Below are positions 1-5,121 of a stretch of DNA of 9,786 nucleotides, in pieces. A program made the position numbers and the translations under genes. Origin of the DNA: SCUN01 sp964343975. Its GTDB lineage: Bacteria; Acidobacteriota; Vicinamibacteria; Vicinamibacterales; SCN-69-37. The stretch spans positions 1 through 9,786 of the forward strand of contig CAYFLU010000125.1 of the NCBI GenBank assembly GCA_964343975.1. Direction: 5' to 3'. Position 1 is the first letter of the stretch; the number at the start of each line of letters is the position of its first letter. The notes beneath the pieces were generated by a model that was not told where the DNA came from, made no database searches, and saw nothing but the letters and a program-made list of their open reading frames with translations.

Positions 1-9
1 GAGGAGGGT

Positions 10-83
10 TGGAGGCGCCGCCCGGAATTGAACCGGGGGTGGAGGTTTTGCAGACCTCTGCCTTACCGCTTGGCGACGGCGCC
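10..83 (-). tRNA. tRNA-Cys (anticodon GCA)
   Basis: Delivers cysteine to UGC/UGU codons. Read on the minus strand, the 7-bp acceptor stem GGCGCCG/CGGCGCC closes a cloverleaf with a 3-bp D stem (GCC/GGC), a GAGGT/ACCTC anticodon stem around the loop CTGCAAA (anticodon GCA), a 4-nt variable region, and a CCCGG/CCGGG T stem around TTCAATT. The discriminator base is U73, a known identity element for cysteinyl-tRNA synthetase. CCA is encoded at 12 to 10, giving 74 nt in total. It lies downstream of tRNA-Gly on the same strand and is probably co-transcribed with it. The synthetase gene cysS lies about 0.7 kb upstream on the same strand. Confidence 0.97.
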
Positions 84-166
84 CCGAAAATTCGACCGCT
101 TACAAACAACTACGGCCGGGATGACTCCCGGCCGGAGTCCAAGGGCCTCACCCTTGGAAGAAAAGA
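84..166 (-). other. tRNA spacer with two perfect hairpins
   Basis: The 83-nt spacer between tRNA-Gly and tRNA-Cys holds two perfect inverted repeats. Stem 139-145/151-157 (CCAAGGG/CCCTTGG) has a 5-nt loop. Stem 114-121/126-133 (GGCCGGGA/TCCCGGCC) has a 4-nt loop. They are separated by 5 nt. Neither is followed by a real U tract on the transcribed strand, although GUAGUUGUUUG after the second is mildly U-rich. I see no promoter for tRNA-Cys here. The stems may guide processing of a dicistronic tRNA precursor or reduce read-through. This role is inferred. Confidence 0.7.
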
Positions 167-241
167 TGGAGCGGGAAACGGGATTCGAACCCGCGACTTC
201 GACCTTGGCAAGGTCGCACTCTACCACTGAGTTATTCCCGC
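167..241 (-). tRNA. tRNA-Gly (anticodon GCC)
   Basis: Delivers glycine to GGC/GGU codons. On the minus strand the acceptor stem is GCGGGAA/TTCCCGC. The D stem is ACTC/GAGT with loop AGTGGTA. The anticodon stem CGACC/GGTCG encloses TTGCCAA (anticodon GCC). The T arm is GCGGG/CCCGT around TTCGAAT, with a G-U pair at its base. The discriminator is U73 and CCA is encoded at 169 to 167, giving 75 nt. It is the first tRNA after the promoter at 257-286. The order Gly(GCC)-Cys(GCA) matches the start of the E. coli glyW-cysT-leuZ cluster, so a further tRNA past the left edge is possible. Confidence 0.98.
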
Positions 242-256
242 CCTGCCAGACACTAA

Positions 257-286
257 AGTGTAGCCAAACACGAGGCGCACTTTCAA
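257..286 (-). promoter_or_regulatory. sigma70-like promoter of the tRNA-Gly/tRNA-Cys unit
   Basis: On the minus strand, -35 TTGAAA (281-286) and -10 TACACT (257-262) are separated by 18 nt. The expected start of transcription is near 250, about 9 nt before the mature tRNA-Gly. This is the best -35/-10 pair in the window and has the strength expected for stable RNA. A 12-bp inverted repeat, ACACT-AA-AGTGT (250-261), overlaps the -10 and the start site. Confidence 0.75.
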
Positions 287-288
287 CA

Positions 289-303
289 GGGAACATCGTT
301 CCC
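289..303. repeat. 15-bp palindrome just upstream of the tRNA promoter -35
   Basis: GGGAAC-ATC-GTTCCC is a perfect 6-bp inverted repeat with a 3-base centre. It sits 2 bp upstream of the -35 and about 45 bp beyond the yraN stop. A third copy of the arm, GGGAACG at 330-336, can pair instead with CGTTCCC (297-303), so two mutually exclusive stems are possible in RNA reading out of yraN. It could be an operator for the tRNA promoter or a weak terminator of the cysS-yraN unit. There is no T tract, so I do not call a standard terminator. Confidence 0.5.
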
Positions 304-347
304 ACGCACTTCCCTACCCGGCGACGCAGGGGAACGACGGCCCCAAC

Positions 348-722
348 CTACTGCGCCAGAAACGCGCCCTCGATCACGCGCACACGTTCGTCGGTCGCAC
401 CGACACGATCAATCGCGACGACATCGAACCGGCAGGGATCGTTGAGCCGGTCGGCAAATGCCAGATAGTCGAGCGCCATGGCCGCAATCCGTCGCTGCTT
501 CCAGGGCGGAATCTGGTCGGCGGCCTCCCCGTAGCGATTGCTGCTGCGGGCTTTGACCTCGACGAAGACCACCGTGCCCTCCACCTCGGAGACGATGTCA
601 ATTTCGCCGAACCGCGTGCGATACCGTCGCGCGAGGATCGTGTGGCCGCGTCGCAAGAGTTCGCGACAGGCCACTTCTTCACCCTGTTTGCCGATGAGCT
701 GGCGATATGGCAGCACGCGCAT
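348..722 (-). CDS. yraN: YraN/UPF0102 family nuclease-like protein
   Basis: A 124-aa protein of the UPF0102 (YraN) family, which has a restriction-endonuclease-like fold related to Holliday-junction resolvases. Its cellular role is not established. The N-terminal helix carries GKQGEEVAC (Glu15). It is followed by RFGEIDIV (Glu40, Asp42) and VFVEVKAR (Glu55, Lys57), the acidic/Lys set of a PD-(D/E)XK-type active site. A conserved-looking basic segment WKQRRI follows. The length matches the family. I chose ATG at 722 because the family begins at about this point. The open frame runs up to 842 but would lie inside cysS, and no start codon occurs in frame between the cysS stop (763) and 722. No clear Shine-Dalgarno is seen, so translation is probably coupled to cysS, 40 nt upstream. 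Confidence 0.93.
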   Translation of the reverse strand: MRVLPYRQLIGKQGEEVACRELLRRGHTILARRYRTRFGEIDIVSEVEGTVVFVEVKARSSNRYGEAADQIPPWKQRRIAAMALDYLAFADRLNDPCRFDVVAIDRVGATDERVRVIEGAFLAQ

Positions 723-762
723 GCCATGGACATAGCAACGGCCATGCCACGCGCGTGTCGGG

Positions 763-2169
763 TTACTTGCGCTTCCAGCGGGTGCCGGTGGCGGAATCCT
801 CGAGGATGACGCCGCGCGCGTCGAGCTCGCGGCGGATCTCATCGGCGCGGGCGAACAGGCGGGCGCGACGCGCCGCCGTGCGCTCGGCGATCAGGGCGTC
901 CACTTCCTCGGGGAGCGGCGCGGCATCTTCCGCGCGTCGCAAGGCCAGCACGCCGAGCACCTGATCGAACTCGTCGAACGCGGCCCGCAGCACCGCCGCA
1001 TCCGGGGCGCCGAGCTGGCCGGCGTCCATCGCGGCGTTCATCTCGCGCACCAGTTCGAACACCACACCCAGCGCGGCCGGCGCGTTGAGGTCCCAGCGCA
1101 TCATCTCGCGGAACGACGCGCGCGCCTGCTCCACGCGGGTGGCGATGTCGGCGTGCGCCTCGCCGCCCGTGACCTGCTCCAGGCGAACGAGGAAGTCGGA
1201 CAGTCGCGTCACCGCGGCTTCCGACTGCGTAAGGATGTCGAAGCTGAACATCAACTGCTTGCGGTAGTGCACCGACAGCAACAAATACCGCAGCGCCGAC
1301 GGCCGGAACCCGCGATCAATGATGTCGCGCAACGAGTAAACGTTGCCGAGCGACTTCGACATCTTCTCGTGATCGAGGTTCAGGAATTCCGAGTGCACCC
1401 AGAAGCGCGCGAACGGCTTGCCCGTGGCCCCTTCGGCTTGTGCGATCTCGTTTTCGTGATGCGGAAACACGAGGTCGATGCCGCCGCCGTGAATGTCGAT
1501 CGGCGGTTCGCCGAGCAGGCGCAGCGCCATCGCCGAGCACTCGATGTGCCAGCCCGGCCGGCCCGGGCCGCAGCCCTTGTCCCACGTCGGCTCACCCGGC
1601 TTGGTCGCCTTCCACAACACGAAGTCGCGCGCGTCGTCCTTCGCGTAGGTGTCCGAGTCGATGCGCGCGCCGACCTTCATGCCGTCGTGATCGAGGTGCG
1701 CGAGCTTGCCGTAGTCGGGCAGCGTCGAGATCTTGAAATAGATCGAGCCGTCCGACTCGTAGGTATGTCCCCGCTCGGCCAGCGCCTGGATCATGTCGCT
1801 CATGGCCTGGAGGTTCGCGTCTTCGGTGGCGCGCGGGCTGTGCTCCACCGGCTCGAGCCCGAGGGCCCGGGCGTCTTCTTCGAACGCGTCGATCCACCGC
1901 TGCGTGTATTCCGCCAGCGGCACGCCGGCTTCCGCCGCGCCCTTGATGGTCTTGTCGTCGACGTCCGTGAAGTTCCGGACGTGGCGCATCTCGTAGCCTT
2001 CGACGTGGCGCAGCGTGCGGCGCAGCAGGTCCTGCACGAGAAAGGTCCGGAAGTTGCCGATGTGGCCGCGCGCATACACAGTGAGGCCGCACGTATACAT
2101 GCGGACCGTCTTGCCGTCAGACGGGCGGAACTCTTCTTCGTTGCGGGTGAGCGTGCTGTAGAGACGCAT
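763..2169 (-). CDS. cysS: cysteinyl-tRNA synthetase
   Basis: Class I aminoacyl-tRNA synthetase (468 aa, cytoplasmic) that charges tRNA-Cys with cysteine using ATP. The class I signature HIGN is at 36-39 and KMSKS at 269-273. The catalytic zinc ligands are visible as Cys27, Cys211, His237 and Glu241 (motif PHHENE). NFTDVDDKTI (66-75) is also characteristic. The C-terminal part is the helical and anticodon-binding region. The usual CGPTVY motif reads CGLTVY here. ATG at 2169 fits the family N-terminus (MRLYSTLTR). The frame continues open upstream to 2283, but that segment overlaps the preceding gene. The Shine-Dalgarno AGAGGAG sits only 2 nt before ATG and contains the preceding gene's stop codon, which implies translational coupling. 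Confidence 0.98.
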   Translation of the reverse strand: MRLYSTLTRNEEEFRPSDGKTVRMYTCGLTVYARGHIGNFRTFLVQDLLRRTLRHVEGYEMRHVRNFTDVDDKTIKGAAEAGVPLAEYTQRWIDAFEEDARALGLEPVEHSPRATEDANLQAMSDMIQALAERGHTYESDGSIYFKISTLPDYGKLAHLDHDGMKVGARIDSDTYAKDDARDFVLWKATKPGEPTWDKGCGPGRPGWHIECSAMALRLLGEPPIDIHGGGIDLVFPHHENEIAQAEGATGKPFARFWVHSEFLNLDHEKMSKSLGNVYSLRDIIDRGFRPSALRYLLLSVHYRKQLMFSFDILTQSEAAVTRLSDFLVRLEQVTGGEAHADIATRVEQARASFREMMRWDLNAPAALGVVFELVREMNAAMDAGQLGAPDAAVLRAAFDEFDQVLGVLALRRAEDAAPLPEEVDALIAERTAARRARLFARADEIRRELDARGVILEDSATGTRWKRK

Positions 2170-2179
2170 GGCTCCTCTA
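2170..2179 (-). promoter_or_regulatory. cysS ribosome-binding site fused to the upstream stop codon
   Basis: Read on the minus strand, TAGAGGAGCC precedes the cysS ATG. The stop codon TAG of the 90-aa gene runs directly into AGAGGAG. Ribosomes terminating there are positioned for re-initiation at cysS, supporting both the ATG at 2169 and coupling of the two genes. The spacing from GGAG to ATG (2 nt) is unusually short. Confidence 0.7.
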
Positions 2180-2449
2180 TTCCACGCCGGCCGCGGCGCG
2201 CCGTACGGTCGTCGACCGTCCCGCGCAGGACAACGTGACCACCAGTTCACCGGCGGCAGCCGCAAACGACACGGCGATGTCATCCCCGCTGGCGGCCATC
2301 TGCGCGGCGGCCGCCTCGACCTCCGTCAGCACCGCGCGCGCGTCGTCGTCGCTACACCCCGCAAGCGCGGCATATTTGGCGGCGACTTCGGGAGCGAGCA
2401 CACGATAACGAGCATCGGCCGGGACCGAGAGCTGGAACGACGAGAGCAT
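2177..2449 (-). CDS. uncharacterised 90-aa protein upstream of cysS
   Basis: I do not recognise the family. The 90-aa acidic, Ala-rich soluble protein has no signal peptide or membrane segment. Predicted layout: a helix around 11-31 (ADARYRVLAPEVAAKYAALA), GCSDDD, a helix around 35-53, then two strands, DIAVSF (57-62) and ELVVTLS (68-74). This order faintly resembles the N-terminal half of RsbW/HATPase_c_2 anti-sigma kinases, but the N-box Asn is absent (EVEAAAAQ), so any link is speculative. ATG at 2449 is preceded by TATAAT with a 6-nt gap and no Shine-Dalgarno, suggesting a leaderless transcript. The stop TAG (2177-2179) lies 7 nt before cysS and overlaps its ribosome-binding site, so it probably shares an mRNA with cysS. 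Confidence 0.8.
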   Translation of the reverse strand: MLSSFQLSVPADARYRVLAPEVAAKYAALAGCSDDDARAVLTEVEAAAAQMAASGDDIAVSFAAAAGELVVTLSCAGRSTTVRRAAAGVE

Positions 2450-2455
2450 GCCCTG

Positions 2456-2461
2456 ATTATA
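2456..2461 (-). promoter_or_regulatory. TATAAT -10 box, leaderless-type promoter
   Basis: A perfect TATAAT stands on the minus strand in otherwise very GC-rich surroundings. It is followed by CAGGGC and then the ATG at 2449. Transcription about 7 nt after the box would begin at or next to the A of ATG, giving a leaderless mRNA. No -35 resembling TTGACA is visible, because the preceding 20 nt are nearly all G and C. It would drive the 90-aa gene, cysS and yraN. Confidence 0.6.
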
Positions 2462-2465
2462 GGGG

Positions 2466-2491
2466 GGCGACGGCCGCCCGGCCTAGTCGCC
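2466..2491 (-). terminator. GC hairpin over the ribF stop, possible terminator
   Basis: GGCGAC (2466-2471) pairs with GTCGCC (2486-2491). Inside, GGCC (2472-2475) pairs with GGCC (2480-2483) around a GCCC loop, with a TA bulge. The structure includes the ribF stop codon and ends 4 nt before the TATAAT box. It lacks a U tract, so it is not a canonical intrinsic terminator. It may still insulate the phnP-like/ribF unit from the next promoter. Confidence 0.4.
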
Positions 2492-3412
2492 CAATCGATG
2501 CAGGCGCGCCGCCTGCGCCACGTCCGCGGCCATCTGCGCTTTCAGGTCATCCAACGACGGAAACTTCATCTCATCGCGGAGCCGGGCCAGAAAGCACAGG
2601 CGCATGGACTGGCCGTAGAGGTCGGCCGAGTGCTCGAGCAGAAACGTCTCGATCGTGAGACGCGCATCGCCGATCGTCGGCCGAATCCCGAGGCTCGTCA
2701 CGGCCGGGTGGTAGACCCCGTCGATGATGGCGATCGTCGCATACACGCCGTAGGCCGGCAGCAACTGGTTCGCCGTCTCGAGATTGGCCGTCGGGAAGCC
2801 GAGCGTGCGCCCCCGATGGTCCCCGTGCACGACGACGCCGTCGATGAAGACCTGACGGCCGAGCAGGGCCGACGCCTCGTCGACGCGGCCTTCGGACACC
2901 AGACGCCGGACGCGGGTGCTCGAGACCACGAAATCCCGATAGAAGACCGGGTCGATCTTGTCCGCGCGAAAGCCCCGATCTTCGCCGAGCGCCTTGAGGA
3001 GCGTGTAGGTGCCCGCGCGGTCACGTCCGAACAGGAAATTCGCGCCCACCCACACTTCACGGACGCCCAGCCAATCCACCAGCACCGTTTCGACGAAGAG
3101 TTCCGGCTCCCATCGGGCCAGATCCGGCGTGAACCGCACGATCGCCACACTATGGAGCCCGGCGCGCTCGAAGGCCTCGAGCTTCTGATCGAGCGTCATC
3201 AACAACTTCGGCGCCTTGTCCGGACGCAAGACGCGCGGCGGGTGAGGTTCGAACGTCAACGCGACCGACGTGCCGCCGTGCTCGGCCGCCGACCGCTTCA
3301 CCCGATCCAGGATGCGCTGATGGCCGCGGTGCAGCCCGTCGAAATTGCCGAGCGCCACAATCGGCGAGGGCCAGCGCGGCCGCTGCGAATCCGGAAAATA
3401 GACGACGTTCAT
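2483..3412 (-). CDS. ribF: bifunctional riboflavin kinase / FAD synthetase
   Basis: A 309-aa bifunctional enzyme that phosphorylates riboflavin to FMN and adenylates FMN to FAD in the cytoplasm. The N-terminal FAD synthetase domain (about 1-160) has the nucleotidyltransferase motif GNFDGLHRGH (22-31), TFEPHP (53-58), VGANFLFGRDRAG (122-134) and SSTRVR (164-169). The C-terminal riboflavin kinase domain has GRTLGFPTANLE (201-212), with the PTAN motif, and the likely catalytic Glu in IETFLLE (Glu255). The length is typical. ATG at 3412 lies 3 nt after the stop of the upstream hydrolase gene and has no clear Shine-Dalgarno, so translation is probably coupled to it. The stop codon sits in a GC hairpin. 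Confidence 0.97.
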   Translation of the reverse strand: MNVVYFPDSQRPRWPSPIVALGNFDGLHRGHQRILDRVKRSAAEHGGTSVALTFEPHPPRVLRPDKAPKLLMTLDQKLEAFERAGLHSVAIVRFTPDLARWEPELFVETVLVDWLGVREVWVGANFLFGRDRAGTYTLLKALGEDRGFRADKIDPVFYRDFVVSSTRVRRLVSEGRVDEASALLGRQVFIDGVVVHGDHRGRTLGFPTANLETANQLLPAYGVYATIAIIDGVYHPAVTSLGIRPTIGDARLTIETFLLEHSADLYGQSMRLCFLARLRDEMKFPSLDDLKAQMAADVAQAARLHRLGD

Positions 3413-3415
3413 CGG

Positions 3416-4186
3416 TCAGGCGATCTCAAGAGTGAGCCCATCGTACGCGAGCGCCATCCCGGGTGGAAGTGAGGCACTGGTCACGGCATGCCCCAGCTCA
3501 TGCGCGATGTGCGTGAAGTAGGTCTGCCGCGCGCCAATGGCGCCGGCCGCGGCCACCGCCTCGGCCAGGGTGAAGTGCGTGGGATGCGGCTTGTGGCGGA
3601 GCGCATCGAGCACGAGCACGTCCAGCCCCTCGAGCAGCGGCATCGACGACGCCGGAATTTCGTTGCAGTCGGTGAGATAGGCAAAACGCCCGAAGCGGAA
3701 GCCGAGGATCATGCGGTAGCCGTGCCGCACGGGCACCGGCACGACCTCCTGACGCCCGAGCATCAGCGGACCGCCACCGAGCGTCCAGAGCTGCAATTGG
3801 GGGATGCCCCCGCCCTTCGGCGTGTTCGGATCGAAGGCGTACGCGAACACGCGACGCAGTTCCTGCAGCGTGAACGCATCGCCGTACAGCGGCATCGGCT
3901 GATGCGTCATGTGGTTGTAGCGCCGCAGTTCGTCGAGCCCAAGGATGTGGTCGGCGTGGGTGTGCGTGTAGAGCACGGCGTCGACGCGACGCAGATCGTG
4001 GGTCAGCGCCTGCTGTCGCAGGTCGGGCGTGGTGTCGACGAGCACCCGCGTATCGTCATCACAGGTGACGTAGATCGACGGGCGGAGCCGCGTATCGCGC
4101 GGATCCGTCGAGCGGCAGACCACGCAATCGCACCCGATCATCGGCACGCCATGCGACGTGCCGGTTCCCAAGAAGAGCACCTTCAC
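3416..4186 (-). CDS. MBL-fold metallohydrolase, PhnP-like
   Basis: A 256-aa metallo-beta-lactamase-fold hydrolase resembling PhnP, the phosphoribosyl cyclic phosphodiesterase. The N-terminus GTGTSHGVPMIGCDCVVC carries Cys19, Cys21 and Cys24, matching the structural zinc cysteines of PhnP. The catalytic motif THTHADH is at 74-80 (His75, His77, Asp79, His80). Further candidate ligands are His155, Asp173 (YLTDCN) and the His226/His229 region (THIAHELGH). No phosphonate (phn) genes are present, so the substrate is unknown, and a housekeeping cyclic-phosphate or nucleotide substrate is possible. I chose GTG at 4186 because the family starts with the VLFLGTGTS strand and a -10-like TATGCT lies 6 nt upstream. 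An open extension to 4273 would overlap mazG. Confidence 0.9.
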   Translation of the reverse strand: MKVLFLGTGTSHGVPMIGCDCVVCRSTDPRDTRLRPSIYVTCDDDTRVLVDTTPDLRQQALTHDLRRVDAVLYTHTHADHILGLDELRRYNHMTHQPMPLYGDAFTLQELRRVFAYAFDPNTPKGGGIPQLQLWTLGGGPLMLGRQEVVPVPVRHGYRMILGFRFGRFAYLTDCNEIPASSMPLLEGLDVLVLDALRHKPHPTHFTLAEAVAAAGAIGARQTYFTHIAHELGHAVTSASLPPGMALAYDGLTLEIA

Positions 4187-4191
4187 TGCGC

Positions 4192-4202
4192 TAGCATATC
4201 GT
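4192..4202 (+). promoter_or_regulatory. candidate -10 region for mazG
   Basis: The 20-bp gap before mazG offers two plus-strand TANNNT boxes: TAGCAT (4192-4197), 9 nt before ATG, and TATCGT (4197-4202), 4 nt before ATG. Either would give a very short or no leader. They overlap the minus-strand TATGCT, so the two polymerases cannot occupy the site at once. No -35 or Shine-Dalgarno is evident. Confidence 0.35.
4193..4198 (-). promoter_or_regulatory. TATGCT -10 box for the PhnP-like gene
   Basis: On the minus strand TATGCT is followed by AGCGCA and then the GTG at 4186. This is the same 6-nt spacing seen for the TATAAT before the 90-aa gene. No Shine-Dalgarno precedes the GTG, so a leaderless transcript is likely. 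No convincing -35 is seen; its expected position falls inside the 5' end of mazG. Confidence 0.5.
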
Positions 4203-4206
4203 CCGA

Positions 4207-5121
4207 ATGGCACGCACACGAACTCCCCGCCCGCGCCACACGGCCCGCCGGTCCCGATCCGCCCGCCCCGCACAGACGGCCGGCACCGCGTTCGCCCGCC
4301 TCGTGCGCATCATGGCCACGCTCCGCTCACGCCACGGCTGCCCCTGGGACCGCAAGCAGACGCACCGCACGCTGCGGCCGTTTCTGTTGGAGGAAACGTA
4401 CGAACTCCTCGACACGATCGACCGGGGCGACTACGACGAGTTGCCGGGCGAACTGGGCGACGTGCTCTTTCAGTGTGTGTTCCATGCGCAGATGGCCAGC
4501 GAGGCTCGCCGCTTCGACATCACGGACGCGATCACCGCGATCTGCGAGAAGCTCATTCGCCGCCATCCGCACGTGTTCACCGCCGCCGGCCGGCCACTCG
4601 GCGGGCGCACGCCCCGGGCGGTGAAGACGCCGGGCGCGGTGCTCACACAGTGGGAAGCGATCAAGGCGGCCGAACAAGGCGCCAAGGGACAGCGAAAGCG
4701 GTTATTGGCCGGCGTGCCGGCGTCGATGCCGGCGTTGTTGCGCGCGCACGAAATCGGCACGCGCGTGGCCGCCGTGGGGTTCGACTGGGCCCACGCCGAT
4801 GACGTGCTCGACAAGATCGATGAAGAGGTCCGCGAGTTGCGCGAAGCGCTCGGTGAGTCGCCGGCACGCGCCGAAGAAGAACTGGGCGACGTGCTGTTCT
4901 CGATCGCCAACCTCGCCCGCAAACTCGGCATCGAGCCGGAATCGGCCCTCCGCCATGCGAACGACAAGTTCACGAAACGGTTCGATGCGGTGGAAGGCGC
5001 GCTCGAAGCACGCGGCCGGTCCGTGCATCAGGCCACGCAGCCGGAGATGGAAGCGGCCTGGCAGGCCGTGAAGCAGACGCCAGCGCGACGCCGGCCGGCG
5101 CGTCAGCGCGCGGGCCGCTGA
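4207..5121 (+). CDS. mazG: nucleoside triphosphate pyrophosphohydrolase MazG
   Basis: A 304-aa enzyme hydrolysing (d)NTPs to NMP and pyrophosphate, a cytoplasmic nucleotide-pool sanitiser that in E. coli also influences (p)ppGpp levels. Two all-alpha MazG domains are visible. The first has GCPWDRKQTH (44-53), LEETYELLD (61-69) and GELGDVLF (81-88). The second has IDEEVREL (204-211) and EELGDVLF (224-231). The Glu/Asp pairs (Glu62, Glu63, Glu66, Glu82, Asp85; Glu206, Glu207, Glu210, Glu225, Asp228) fit Mg2+ binding. QWEAIK at 149-154 is typical. ATG at 4207 adds about 25 Arg-rich residues before the conserved core. A later start (GTG 4303 or ATG 4312) is possible but would trim conserved residues. 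It is the only plus-strand gene, convergent with the small Feo gene. Confidence 0.95.
   Translation: MARTRTPRPRHTARRSRSARPAQTAGTAFARLVRIMATLRSRHGCPWDRKQTHRTLRPFLLEETYELLDTIDRGDYDELPGELGDVLFQCVFHAQMASEARRFDITDAITAICEKLIRRHPHVFTAAGRPLGGRTPRAVKTPGAVLTQWEAIKAAEQGAKGQRKRLLAGVPASMPALLRAHEIGTRVAAVGFDWAHADDVLDKIDEEVRELREALGESPARAEEELGDVLFSIANLARKLGIEPESALRHANDKFTKRFDAVEGALEARGRSVHQATQPEMEAAWQAVKQTPARRRPARQRAGR

Noticed and set aside
9..468. Short open frames across the tRNA region, with peptides such as GIEPGVEVLQ, TGFEPATSTLAR and NSVVECDLAKVEVAGSNPV
   Set aside because: These are translations of the tRNA-Cys and tRNA-Gly sequences, a well-known source of false proteins. They have no start signals and the tRNA cloverleaves explain the sequence fully.
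748..757. 10-bp palindrome CACGCGCGTG between cysS and yraN
   Set aside because: Short alternating GC palindromes are expected often in DNA of this composition, and nothing else marks the site.
348..842. Longer yraN form starting at 842
   Set aside because: It would overlap cysS by 80 bp and add a low-complexity Ser/Ala/Arg segment not seen in the family. ATG 722 matches the family N-terminus.
1153..2238. 361-codon plus-strand open frame opposite cysS
   Set aside because: It is Arg/His/Val-rich with no recognisable domain. It mirrors a conserved cysS with intact motifs and results from GC-rich codon bias leaving few stops on the antisense strand.
2168..3472. 434-codon plus-strand open frame opposite ribF and the 90-aa gene
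   Set aside because: Antisense shadow: low-complexity composition and no start signal, crossing two genes and a promoter.
3416..4186. Phosphonate (C-P lyase) pathway suggested by the PhnP-like protein
   Set aside because: No other phn gene lies in the window and the gene is coupled to ribF, so I keep only the fold-level call.
4207..5121. MazG as part of a toxin-antitoxin or phage-defence module
   Set aside because: The protein is the full two-domain housekeeping type. No mazE/mazF or defence gene is nearby.
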